A stretch of DNA of 64,000 nt from positions 158,441,897 to 158,505,896 of the forward strand of contig BTPG01000003.1 in the NCBI GenBank assembly GCA_036245525.1. Reading direction: 5' to 3'. Every line of letters starts with the position of its first letter. The first letter of the stretch is position 1. Source of the DNA: Semisulcospira habei (Eukaryota; Mollusca; Gastropoda; Semisulcospiridae). The translations under genes and the position numbers were made by a program. The notes under the pieces were generated by a model, which ran no database searches, had not been told where the DNA came from, and saw only the letters and a list, made by a program, of their open reading frames with translations. Shown here piece after piece: positions 43,000 to 53,994 of the stretch.

Positions 43000-43945
43000 A
43001 ATGGGCCATTCGTCGTCTGTACGTCGTCCATGGTAAATTGTAATGTTGATTCTTTCTCGGAGACTATTCAAGCCTAAGACTTCAAACTTAGCCAAAGGAT
43101 ACTTTGTGGCAAAACCTTTCTAACATACCAATTTCAGTGATCTCTCTCAAAGGTCAAGTTCAAAAGGGGTCCAGAGAGGGATTAGAAATAGACAGATTTT
43201 GACACAAATTGTTTCTCCTCAAATACTATTCAAACTTCAAACCCAAACTTGGTGCAGAGATGACTGATGGTAAGACCTTTCTATGCATACTAGTTTGGAT
43301 GACCCTTCAGAAAGTTCAAGCATCACAAGAGGTCAACAAATGTGTGAAAACTGCCCGTTTTTGCTAGAATTGCAGTTTTATCAAAGTTTTTGGCAACTTT
43401 TCAGTCAGATTTGGCAGAAAGGTGATGATAAGACCTTTCAATGCATACTAATTTAGTGGTTTCCTCGCAAGGTCAAGGGTCTTGAGGGGTCTGGATATAG
43501 GTAAAAAAAAATTAAAAAGACATTTTGACAAAAACTGTTTTTTCCTCATATACCATTTTCAACTTCAAACCCAAACTTGGTATGGAGATACCTTAGGCCC
43601 GAGTTAAGGTAACGCCTTTCTATGCATACTATTTTGGATGACCCCTCAAAAAGGTCAAGGTCATGGGAGGCCAGCAAGTTAAAATTTATTCAAAAAAAAA
43701 AAAAGAAAGTTAAATCAAATTTGGCATAAAGGTAGCTGATAACACCTTTCTATGCATACTAATTTAGTCGATCCTCTAAAAAAGTCAAGGGTCATGGATG
43801 GTTGACAAATGTATGCATACAACTTGAGAAAACTCAGACTTTGCTGGTATAAAAGTTATGTTAAGACATTTGAACGCTTGCTCATTTCAGTGACCTGTTG
43901 GAAAGGTCAAGGTATCATCCACTTCTCTGGCAGTTTCTGATAATC
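43000..43945 (-). repeat. DR1-bearing tandem repeat array, inverted
   Basis: Starts with TCGTCGTCTGTACGTCGTCC (the array end in reverse). It holds about six diverged units with AAGGTCAAG-type sites near 43137, 43312, 43470, 43650, 43780 and 43903. Each unit is preceded by CTTTCTATGCATACTA-like boxes. Spacing is about 120-180 bp. Confidence 0.8.
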
Positions 43946-44148
43946 TACTTTATAACTCTACTGTTGCGTGGGGAAAGTTCCGATCGACCATTTGTTCCCA
44001 AAAGATGATAAACAATTTTATTTCACGAAGAATGCAAACGAAACATGCAATTGGCGAAAGACGTGCAGCAAACATTTTAAAATGTTTATAACTAAACCAA
44101 GAATTACAAACGAACAAGAATGACAAATTCATCTTGGGTCACGTGTAT

Positions 44149-45328
44149 TACTTACTTACTTACGCCTGTCACCCCTGATCCCCATGTATAGGCCGTCGAC
44201 GAGAGACCTCCATCGACTCCTGTCCTGTGCTTCTCCTTCGATTTTACTCCAGATGGTTCCCAGTCTCTTGATGTTTGCTTGGAGGTGTCGACGCCAGGTG
44301 TTTCTCGGCCTGCCTCTTTTCCTCTTTCCCTGGGGGTTCCATGACAATGCCTGCCTAGTGATACTGGAAGCTGGCTTTCTCAGACTGTGACCAATCCATC
44401 CCCATCTTCTTCGCCCAATTTCATTCTCTGCTGTTATCTGCTCTGTTCTCTCCCAGAGTCTGACGTTGCTGATCTTCTCTGGCCAGTGGATTTTCAAAAT
44501 TCTTCTAAGGCAACTGTTTATAAAGATCTGTACTCTGTTGATTGTGGTTTTTGTCAATCTCCAAGTCTCTGCTCCATATAGGAGAACTGCTTTTACGTTG
44601 GAGTTGAAAATCCGGACTTTGGTGTGTTGTGACAGCTCTCTAGAACTCCACACTTTTTTCAACTGGAGAAAGGCTGCTCTGGCTTTACTGATTCGTGCTT
44701 GGATATCTGCATCAGTGCCGCCTTTTTTTGTCTATGATGCTCCCAAAATAGGTGAAGGACTCCACCTCCTCCAAAGGGGTGCCAGCAAGCAAGACTGGTT
44801 CTTCCCTGGTTGCGTTCAGCCTCATTGTCTTAGTTTTCTGTTTGTGGATGGTGAGGCCCACTTGGGACGAGATGTCAGCAAGCCTCGTGGTCTTGTCCTG
44901 CATTTGTTGATGAGTGTGGGACAGTAAAGCCAAGTCGTCTGCAAAATCGAGGTCGTCAAGCTGTGTCCACAGTGTCCACTGTATTCCACTTCGCCTGTGC
45001 TCTGTGGTCCTCTTCATGACCCAGTCTATGGCCAGTAGGAAGAGGAATGAAGACAGCAAACACCCCTGCCTGACACCGGTTCTGACCTGGAGCTCCCTGG
45101 TGAACTGCCCTTTGTGGATCACGCGACATGTCATGCCATCGTAGCTGCTCTTGATCAGGCGGACGAGCTTTGTGGGTACACCGCAGTGTCGTAGGAGTTT
45201 CCACAGAGTCTCTCGGTCCACGCTGTCAAATGCTTTCTCGTAATCCACAAAGTTGACGTACAGCGGGGAGCTCCACTCCAGAGACTGTTCCACGATGATG
45301 CGGAGAATGGCGATCTGGTCTGTACATG
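44149..45328 (-). mobile_element. 5'-truncated LINE copy
   Basis: Same family as 29.2-31.2 kb, inserted in reverse, with TTAC repeats (tail) at 44149-44163. It is truncated inside RT at about 45328 (just after the DQIA block). It sits between two DR1 repeat arrays of opposite orientation. I could not define a target duplication. Confidence 0.9.
44160..45328 (-). pseudogene. LINE RT C-terminal two thirds
   Basis: Frames 44712-45293 (VDYEKAFDSVDRETLWK, GVRQGCLLSSFLF, LDFADDLALL) and 44156-44662 (LYGAETWRLTKTTINR, GRRRWGWIGHSLRKP, GKRKRGRPRNTWRR) are separated by a frame break near 44700. This copy keeps the Arg codon that is a stop in the 29-kb copy but lacks the RT N-terminus. Confidence 0.88.
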
Positions 45329-45339
45329 TATAGCAGGTA

Positions 45340-46170
45340 ATAAATTTGACCTTTTGTAACCTTGACCTATACAGCAGGTCACTGAAAGTGTTCAGGCATC
45401 TTAATACAAGAAGAGGGTTAGCGTTTGAACCAGCAAAATCTATATAATAACGGTATTATTATTATTATTATTATTATTTTCTCACAAAAAATGTTCATTT
45501 TCTCACGTTCGTTAAACCCCTTGTGACCCTTGACCTTTGCGATCGATCAGCCAGTTTGATACGCTTAGCAAAGCCTTATCATCAGCTACCTTTGTGCCAT
45601 ATTTGATGGATAAGTTTGCAAAAATGCAGATCAATATTATTAAAATAATACAAATTGGCATTTGACACTAATTTTCTCAGCTCCGGTGGCCTTGACCATG
45701 GGGGAAGGGTGGGGGGATAGGGGGTCGTCCAAATAAGTATGCGTAGGTATGTCTTAGTATTAACAGTTACACCTGTACCAAGTATTTGGGATAAAAAATT
45801 GCTACTTTTCACCTATTTCCTAAAATCTTGTGACCCTTGACCTTTCCATGCAGTCTGTCAGATTATGATTCATAAGAGGATATTACCGTCAGGCATTTTT
45901 GTACCAAGTTTAGGTTTTACGTGATGAACAGTATTTGAGGGTTTGTTGGGTTGTTGGGGGGGGGGGGGGGGGAGGAGGGGAGGAGGGGAGTTGAGTCAAA
46001 ATATGGCAATTTCTGACATGTGTCATGGTCCACACTGTCCTTAACCTTGAGAGAGGACAATGAAATTCTTATATAGTCTCCGAGAAAATGCCAACGTTAA
46101 AGTTTCCGTCGGACGCTGGACAACAGCAGACGGACAGTGGACAGAAGGACGACTATTGGCCCAACACTTC
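45340..46170 (+). repeat. DR1-bearing tandem repeat array, direct
   Basis: Units near 45354, 45524 (exact TGACCCTTGACCT), 45687, 45831 (exact) and 46031. It ends with GAGAAAATGCCAACGTTAAAG and a GACGGACAGTGGACAG block, as at 25.45-25.50 kb. A G-run (45957-45971) interrupts it. Confidence 0.82.
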
Positions 46171-48800
46171 AAATCTCTTTAGATATCGCAATTGTGCCAA
46201 TAATGTATTACTGATGATCAATCTTGTCTTGAACTCTACCAGTGCAATATATCTGGCCAGTCGAAGACAATGGTTGGCCCAGGACACGACACAAACCACG
46301 CTCTCCCAGCTAGCGATCAGCAGCCAGTTGACCACTAGCGATGGACTGTAAATTTCCGCCGTGCCCACGCACAGTTTGGCAGAAGCAAATAGTTTCAAAT
46401 TCTTTTGCGCAATTTTTTGGAAAATAAAACAACTGGTCAGTCAAAGCAATGAAATTTTGACACAAAGCTTAGTGACTTCACATTCTGCTTGAACTTGAAT
46501 GCGTAGTTCAGAGTCGTCAAAATACAAGTGCGTTGTGTACATTCATACCACATTTATTCCCTCAATGGCACATGTCTTAAAAAGCAGTCATGTAAACACG
46601 ATTTTATGTGTTACGGGGAGTTAATTCTTGGCACTGTTCGAGGAAACACAAAAATTCTTTGACTGTCACACAAATTCTGGCCGAGTTAATTCTGGGGAGT
46701 TAATTCTTGGCACTGTTCTAGGACATGAAACTCTTTGACTGTCACACAATTACTCAGTTCAGGGAACAGATTTGGAAAATGTGCTACAGTATGCACAAAA
46801 CTACTCCAATTTTCTCTTTATTCATTGATGATATATCCCAAGTTTGTTTGACTGCGCAAGACACGAGCTTGGGGCTTTTGCAGCAAGTGTTCCCATGTCA
46901 CAAAATGAAGGGATAAATTTGGGCATTTTTTTTAGCCTGTTTAACAACATTCAAGACAGATCAATTAATAATGATTAGTAATATTTTGTGAATATTTCTT
47001 TATTATGTCTCAAACAAACACAGCATTTCAAAACTGCATAATTATCTGAAAAGAAATGCATTTTTTTTTATTTTTTTTTTTTGGGGGTGGAGGGGAGGGG
47101 GGGGGGGGAAGTAGGTTACCCCCCGTTGGGCCATGTTTGGAATATGTGAATTACACCCACTCGGAATCTCAGACAAGTAATGCATGCTGGGGCACAGGTT
47201 ATACCAATCAGACTCAGAGGGCTTGTGTTTTCAAAATGCTTTTAGAAAACTCAAGCATTCAGCTTCACTACCTCCTGCATCATTCTCCAGTGCTGGTGAC
47301 ATTGCTGATTTCATCGCCTTTTTAAAGTTGCATTTATTGCTAATCCTGTGGAAATAAATTGATCAAAAATGATATTTACTAATTTAGCTCATTCTGTCTC
47401 AAGTTAGAAGCACTCCTGGGCTCAAAAGTTGGACTCGCCCATTTTTAGTCACCATAACAAGAGAGTGAAACACGATGCTGGTTTTGTTTATGGTTTTTCA
47501 TAAAAGACATGCTACACGCACATTTATCCCAGAATGTTTGTTTGGTACAATGATAGCACATGCGCAGTTGTAACTCTGAATCGGTGTATTAAATGCATAC
47601 CCCCTCTTACTAGTACAGACCAGTCTTTATTACATCCGCAGTTTGAGAGAATCATCCAGGTTAAGTAAATAACTGCACATATTCCACAGTAACATTCACA
47701 GCAAATGCAACAAACAGATGCTAGGCTTCCCAGCTGAAAAATGTCAAAAGGGAAATTAAACGGGGGCTAACCCAGTACACAAAGGGTCCTTAGGCCGATG
47801 TGAGTTGGTGCTGGCCTGCACACACCAATGCACTGGTCAGCAAAGACTGGCATCAGCCTGCAGACTATAGTTACTGGGAAGCAGCTGCTGCATGTATTTT
47901 TATTTGAATAACACGCAGCATGTTACCAGCCTACTGCTAGTATAATAAAGCCTTTTGTAAGGCAGCATGTGTGTGTGTGTCAAAACTCTCCACACACAAA
48001 AAGAAAAAGCGGGTGTGTGTGTTGTGTGTGTGTGTGGGGGGGGGGGGGGGAGGGAGGGGTCCAAATGGATTTTGTTATAGCGCTTTTTAAGATTTTTTTT
48101 TTTTAAATTATAATTTTTTACTTTTTTTTTTTTTTTTTTTTGAGGCGGTAACTCCTGGCACCTCCCCCCCCCCCTTTTCCCTCGAATCCAAACCTGTAAC
48201 GGCCATGAGTCTTGCTGAACGGGATCGTTTGTACCTGCAACTATGACCGCAAAAAAGCAACGAACACAGTGATAAGATCTTGAGCCCGTGCAGTCAACAC
48301 GCAACGCAAACATACTGCACGCGAAGGCCTAGAATATGAACACTTACCCGAACAGCGTTCATGATGCCAAGCTGCACAGAATACTATTAATTATGTATTT
48401 TGAGGTAGCCTTCCGATTGTGGTTCTCTAGTAGTTCGGTGCCCTCTTTCGATTTCGCCAAACACTTCTTCTCCCGAAGGGAGCATGCATTATGTTCAGGA
48501 GACGGGGAGTATTGATTATCCAAAACTACAAACAGCCGCTCAGAGCACTGACTTGACCCGACAATCGCAGACCATGCGAATAATCGTGAAAATCTATTTT
48601 CACATTCAAATACTAAATAAATAAATTAATTAACTTCGCTCAATAAAATAGTGAGTTATATACATAAGTTCCGCCAGTGCCTATCAAATGGAGTAGTCTA
48701 GCTGAGCCGCTTACGCCGTCAATCAGTCACACAGAGGTACTGAGAATTAGTTCGTCAAAAGAGTAACAATGGTTTGCAGGTACGAAACGAAAGTACTAAT
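46171..48800. other. Intergenic DNA, no gene seen
   Basis: AT-rich sequence. It includes a direct duplication of GAGTTAATTCTTGGCACTGTTC near 46619 and 46697, a T/G-rich run at 47060-47110, and GT, G and T runs at 47968-48145. No ORF with recognisable domains. Confidence 0.5.
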
Positions 48801-48807
48801 GCCATAT

Positions 48808-48933
48808 AGTTTAGTTAGTTAGTTCGTTCGGGTTTAACGGCGTCCACAGCACCGAGGTGATCATTCATGGACGGCCCTGACGCATATGGGGCGGGTTATG
48901 GGGGACAGGGAAATCCGATATTGCCTATGGGGA

Positions 48934-48935
<2 letters not shown>
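48808..48935 (-). mobile_element. SINE/LINE tail fragment with TTAG repeats
   Basis: On the minus strand GACGCCGTTAAACCCGAACG is followed by AACTAACTAACTAAAC, the same 3' end type as the 64-bp insertion at 3762-3825. It might be the tail of the tRNA-headed unit starting at 49381, but an ATT/AAT array at 48937-48970 lies between them. Confidence 0.55.
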
Positions 48936-48970
<35 letters not shown>

Positions 48971-49219
48971 GCGCATTAAATAGGCGCTTTATCCAATTGA
49001 AAATCGGCTCAAAGCGCCGCCGCGACTGAACTGAACCCCGCAACAAGCACGCTCACGTGAATCACGCGCATTCACTCACACACTGAACGTAACAGAACCT
49101 TTCACGTGGTGCTAAGGACAAGCTCAAGCGAGCTACTGTAGTTTTTGGAAATTCAAAATCGTTCAATTTGAAATTTGATTAAGTGGACTGAAACTGATAC
49201 CAAAGTGGAGGGGGAGGAA

Positions 49220-49381
49220 GAGCCGGACTGAGTACCCGGAGAAAGAACCCCCGCGACGCCGGGTCCGCCCGTAACGGTGACACTTACTAGAGGAGAAAAA
49301 TCCGACGCCGGAACCCGTAATCGAACCTCGCACCTTTAGATTGGTGGCAGGCGCCGCCTTAACCACTGCGCCACGGACCGC
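49220..49381 (-). mobile_element. tRNA-derived SINE head
   Basis: Minus strand from 49381: GTCCGTGGCGCAGTGGTTAA (A-box TGGCGCAGTGG) and, about 35 bases on, GAGGTTCGATTACGG (B-box GGTTCGATTAC). It looks like a tRNA(Leu)-type gene with a degenerate acceptor stem and no matching 3' half, so it is a SINE head and not a functional tRNA gene. Confidence 0.7.
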
Positions 49382-49499
49382 CCCTGTACGACCTGAACAC
49401 TGATCAACTCAGGCGCACTCCAACTGTGCTAATTTGATTTACCAGGACCTTTCAAAGGAAATGCTATTGAACACTGAAATCCGTTTTTCCACCCTGGAT

Positions 49500-49637
49500 C
49501 AGTTGTGAGTCCAGCTACCGGGACCGGGACCTGACTCACGGGATTCAGTCAGTCCGCGCGAACCGGCCACGCTGACCCGGCGATTCCCTTCGCTCTCCTG
49601 CTCCGACGTTTAACCGCCTGAGCTATTTCGGACTCTC
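49500..49637 (-). mobile_element. Second tRNA-like SINE head, decayed
   Basis: Minus strand from 49637: GAGTCCGAAATAGCTCAGGC (A-box TAGCTCAGGCGG) and later GGCCGGTTCGCGCGGAC (B-box-like). The long variable part and lack of a closing stem argue against a real tRNA. Confidence 0.5.
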
Positions 49638-50652
49638 CATATAGTTTATGCATGGCAACAATATTTGTCCTTAGGATGGAGACATTTTTGTAGAAGTGTT
49701 TTTCGAAAGCTATTTTTCGATGTGAGGGAACCAGTCCTCGTACACGGCCCGGATAAGGTGCAAGACATTTTTTGTGCATAACATTGACAATTTCAACTCA
49801 AGCCCACAAGTTACAAGTTTATTCCAGTGAGTAAATTAAATCATGAGCAAGTAAACATGCATACATATATATATACGATAAAATAAGTTTAAAAGTATTA
49901 TTTTTAATGCGGTAAGCACTGTACTCGCGTCGCTAGTCAGCGGTCAGCGAGATGCCTTTGAAAGAAGTCACTGAATTCTGAAGACTTTTTGTCCGGATAC
50001 AACATGCATGTTGTTTGTCTGTTTTTCAGCCTAGCGGCTCAAAGTGCAGACTGCTCTTTTTTTTATTAGTGGAGATGAGATTTTTAACAGGTCAAGCACA
50101 CTCGTATCCGACTGGTCTTAAGCACAAACCAGGCAGAGTGAAATCCATCTCCGAACCGTTTCCATCTAAATCACCATGTTCAGCTAAACACTTAAATATA
50201 AAAATTTTAGTTTTTGCAACCCATTCAACCAATCCGCACTCAAGTACTCACAAGGACTCTTATGATCAAGCTTTATCGGGACTGCCTGAGACACAATAAA
50301 GATAGTAGCCCTCTCCATTATATTACATGTTTTATTTATTTATTTATTATTGATTCATTTATGTATTCACTTACATATTTATTTATTATTTATCCTTTTA
50401 ATTGTGGATGGAAGGAATTCCTTGATGCACATGATCACTATAGTGGTATGGTAGTGGCCACCAAGGAGAGGAAATTTGTTTTCAATATGCATACATCTGT
50501 GCATGTTCATAATCTATCCTTTACTTAACATGCATATTCATAGGTCCCAGGTATCTCCAACTTATGTTATTTATTAATTTATTATTTTTTTAATTTTTAT
50601 TTGTTTGTTTGTGATGTATGTTTGCACATACACATCAGCATAAAATGATTCA
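49638..50652. other. Intergenic DNA, no gene seen
   Basis: AT-rich with TTTA repeats near 50330-50400. No supported gene. Confidence 0.5.
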
Positions 50653-50915
50653 TTGTACATTGCTTAACGTCCCGACAGCAACACGACTTTCTCAGGACGT
50701 GCCTGCACTGCTTGTAAAAAAACCCAAACTAAACAGAATATTTAATGTATTTTGCCAGCCGGTCTAATACACTAAATAAACCTAACCAGACCATTTAGCA
50801 ACACACATCCAATATAAAGAGCTACAGGCAGTGCAGACAGTAGGGAGAGTTTAAAAAAGGAAAATACAGGTGAATGTACCAAGGGTAGACAGAAACACAT
50901 GCCCCAGAATAAAGT
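50653..50915 (+). repeat. Dispersed repeat R50, copy 2
   Basis: Same orientation as 26828-27118, from GTACATTGCTTAACGTCCCG to AGAAACACATGCCCCAGAATA, with an internal deletion relative to copy 1. Confidence 0.78.
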
Positions 50916-51970
50916 ATGTGCCTCCACCCACCCACCCCCACCCCCCCCCCCTTAACTAGCTGTTCATCATAAAACATATATATCTCATTCATTTGATCAC
51001 TTGACTGATTTATTAAATCATCTCGGTGTCACCTTTCTCCGTTTTCTTTCTCGTTTTAATCCCAATATATATGTCAGTGCTAATGCCAGCTGCTAAGAAT
51101 CCTTGCAGCGAACTGCAAATGTCTATATGCAGACAAACTGCAAATAACACAGCAGCAAAATAAATTTCTCTTTTGTGCAGTAGACTACTGCTAGCAAGAT
51201 AGGGTTTAATTTTAAATAAAGCATTGCATGAACTTCCAAGCGTGTTCACATTGTGCTGTGGGGTTTTTTTTTCAGTGTGAAGTGTACTGTACCATCAGTG
51301 ATCACTGAGACTGCATAATTGGCACTGGCAGTGATCGATTGCACATCACAACATAGCTTGTCAGTGCAACTGATTAAAATAAATGTTACTGCATAAAATA
51401 ATTAATGAAGTTCCGAAACTTTGCTCAGCCATGACAGTTAAAACCAAGTGGTGTGGCACTCTTTTTCTTTTACAGCATGCAGCATATTGCACTCCGGACA
51501 TAGGTTTCGAAGATAGCGTTTGTGTTGTGGGTTGCGTTTTGTTTTGGTGCTGTGGTGTCAAAATGAAACGGGCAACGCGATGGTAAAGTGAATGGAAATA
51601 AACGCGACAAACCTTTATCAAGACGTAAAAATGCACACAGCACCTGTACACGTTTGCTTTTTTTGTTGGAAACAAACAAGCTTATGTAGAACAAATCAAA
51701 AAGAACCCGTCGGCACACCAAAATTCACAGCAACAAATCCGCGTGTAGGTTGTATCATGTTTTGATCACGTGATTTGGGATACCTTATTGTTGAGTAACG
51801 ATATTTGAGTTAAAGGCAAGCTTTTTCGTAATTGTTTCTTCTCTTAATAATTATATCTAAGTGTGAAAATATTACTTAAAAATAAATGAAATCCTTTTAA
51901 GTGACATATAGTACATACTACCACTGAATACAGGAACAATGAGGCCCGTGTAAACCACTGATCCCCTGTG
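50916..51970. other. Intergenic DNA, no gene seen
   Basis: C-run at 50945-50951, otherwise unique AT-rich sequence. No supported gene. Confidence 0.5.
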
Positions 51971-51973
51971 AAC

Positions 51974-52174
51974 ATGGCTGCGACGGTCCTGGTTTCGTCT
52001 GCTGGAAACAAAATGTGCTACAGAAAAATGTCTCCATCCTCCGGCGGTTTAAAACAAGTGCGCACTGCGTCTATTCATACTAGACTTCATTTTGATATAC
52101 CCAAACCTTTGTTACTCTCTAGAAAATCACTATCTCGTAAACGGCTGATCGTCCGAGGGCAGCTGCTAGACTAG
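51974..52174 (+). CDS. Orphan small ORF or 5' exon candidate
   Basis: The ATG at 51974 is in a strong initiation context (AACATGGCT), and 66 codons run to a TAG at 52172. The product is basic and Ser-rich in its second half (LLLSRKSLSRKRLIVRG), with no domain I recognise. A GT follows the stop (AGAGGTATGG), so this might be part of a 5' exon. Nothing else nearby supports a gene, and chance cannot be excluded. Confidence 0.2.
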   Translation: MAATVLVSSAGNKMCYRKMSPSSGGLKQVRTASIHTRLHFDIPKPLLLSRKSLSRKRLIVRGQLLD

Positions 52175-53038
52175 AGGTATGGCGGCCCAGTCAGTTTTGA
52201 CTTAGTATAGTGTCACTACTCCGAAAGGACGGCCGTCGGTGTGTGTGTGTGTGTTTATTTATTTATTTATTTATTTTGCGATGGTGGTGGTGGGGGGGGG
52301 GGAGGGGGGCACAGCCTGAATGACTGAGCTGGCTCGGCTGAGCCGGCCATTTCAGATAGGACGGCCGGCTCAGTGTCTGGGAGTGTCAATGGCCGGTCCT
52401 GGATCATGTCGGACTGACTGGGAACTGTTTTGAGGTTGCCCGGCGGTTGGTTGGTTCACTGAAACTGGTTGGTTCAGTATGTTGCGACCTTACTTCGAAA
52501 AAAAAAATCAACAACAACAACACCGTCACAGACAAACTCGGTCACATGGTACCGGCCGGCTGATCTAGCGGGCCTCGTGGTCAGTCAGTGAAACTCAGTA
52601 GTACCATACAGCACCATTTAGCCGCACACAAATAACTTGAATTCACGACGAAACCTTTGTGTCTTACTAACTCAGTCTTACGTCTTATTTGTATTTGTTA
52701 ACGGAACAAGCTTAGAAATACTGTAATTGTGCCAGAATCCCTTGCCGCCCGGCTGCCGAGAAAAAGTGAACACGATTCAAAGCGGCAGCTCATTAGGATC
52801 CGATGCCTCTTGCTGACACGCACCACACGTTCTTTGGACAGCTTGGAATCTTTGGCGTTGACTGATTAATGAAGATCGTAGAAATATAATCTGCGTCACC
52901 GGCTTGAACGGCTGCTGGGCAATGAAGGGCGGGCGGCTAACCCGTGCCCTGCCACTGTACATCCGACATTTTTTGTTCATTCAAAGACCAAAAACCAAAA
53001 CCGCCCAACTGAGAAACACGGATACAAGTTGATCTCAG
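52175..53038. other. Intergenic DNA, no gene seen
   Basis: Contains GT, TTTA and G-rich simple repeats at 52238-52310, a CCGGCTCAG-rich stretch at 52318-52375 and a half H2 hairpin near 52795-52815. Confidence 0.45.
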
Positions 53039-53132
53039 CAAGAGGCATAGATCCTCATAAGCGGCCTCCGCGGCCGGGGGCTCAGTCACTGATGAGGCAG
53101 TCGCGGGGGCTCATGGGGATCTATGTTGCTTG
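53039..53132. repeat. Hairpin family H2 copy, expanded centre
   Basis: CAAGAGGCATAGATCCTCAT at the left and a GGGGCTCATGGGGATCTATG, TTGCTTG end at the right. The GC-rich centre is about 40 bp longer than in the other copies. Confidence 0.7.
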
Positions 53133-53462
53133 CAGTCGCCGGGTGTTCAGGCTCAGTGTTTCTCGGCAGTGATCAAGGCCGGGTACCAAGCAGCAAGTAG
53201 GTGATCATGACTGAGTCAGTTACATTGACCAGCTGAAAACACTGCCCCCGGCCACATGCTCCTCTGGACGTACTGAGCATGACCAGGGCATCATTTTTGG
53301 CCGTCAGTAGTGGGTTCCGGGCCAGCCACGGTCCCGTCAGTCCCTCGGCTGGGCGGCTCGCAATCCAGGTCAAAAAGACGGGCTTGCCTCTACATACCCA
53401 GGAAAGCGGCCACACAGTTGCGGTAGCAGTGCCGGTGCCTACTATGAACTGAAGGTCAAGTT
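53133..53462. other. Host flank of the viral-like element
   Basis: GC-balanced host sequence without a recognisable gene. Base composition drops sharply to AT-rich at about 53461, which I take as the approximate left border of the integrated element. Confidence 0.45.
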
Positions 53463-53671
53463 AGAGATAGATAAATGGGGGATCCCAAACCAATACATTC
53501 AATAAAGCCGCATCCGTCGCTAATTTACGCTATTTTTAATAACAAAATTCAGTTATCCCATTACACTTTCGTTATTTCTGAATCAACCCTTTAATTTTTA
53601 AAAAATGATGAGCATGACGGATGCGACTCTATTGAATTTATTATTTTGGGATCCCCCATTTATCTATCTCT
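53463..53671. repeat. 56-bp inverted repeat at the left border of the element
   Basis: 53463-53518 (AGAGATAGATAAATGGGGGA...CGCATCCGTC) is repeated inverted at 53616-53671 with about five mismatches, around a 97-bp AT-rich spacer. The unit begins AG and ends CT, as Polinton termini do. It may be the element terminus with an inverted copy, or an unrelated foldback element that happens to lie here. Confidence 0.75.
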
Positions 53672-53689
53672 TTATCTCTATCAAGTGAT

Positions 53690-53870
53690 GTCAATCGAAA
53701 CTTAATACTTATTAACAAGTTGCAACTAACTTCTAGGAACCTACATAGGTAACCTTTAAGTGAGTTGCCATAAGAACTTATTAATTACTTACCCTAAGTT
53801 CTTACAACAACTTGACTTAAGTCACAACTTACTCGATCAGTTTTATCAAGATACAAGGACAATAAAAAAA
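53690..53870. other. AT-rich subterminal region
   Basis: Contains many ACTTA/TAAGT motifs in both orientations, including TAAGAACTTA and TAAGTTCTTA (about 53771-53803) and AACTTGACTTAAGTCACAACTT. No gene. It could be a terminal replication or transcription-end region. Confidence 0.4.
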
Positions 53871-53881
53871 CTTTTTTTTTC

Positions 53882-53938
53882 TCAGTAGTACTCTGGCGGT
53901 GGTGCAGATGGCGTCAAATGAGCAGGCATAAAAGGCAT
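53882..53938 (-). CDS. Micro-ORF with PPEY motif
   Basis: ATG at 53938 to TGA at 53882, 18 codons, product ending TPSAPPPEYY. The frame is open further upstream, into the end of the 53995-54606 gene, but without an ATG. PPxY motifs recruit host NEDD4-type ubiquitin ligases in several viruses. It could be the tail of a longer frameshifted protein or chance. Confidence 0.25.
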   Translation of the reverse strand: MPFMPAHLTPSAPPPEYY

Positions 53939-53994
53939 GACATCTCTTTGTGAAGAGTATTTCAGAATTAATGAATGATTACCAAAACTGATCT

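Noticed and set aside
49321..49381. Functional tRNA gene
   Set aside because: A- and B-boxes are present but the acceptor stem does not close and the 3' half is missing. It is better read as a SINE head.
53773..53830. Replication origin in the TAAGTT-rich region
   Set aside because: Only short AT-rich inverted motifs; no defined iterons. Kept as an unassigned subterminal region.
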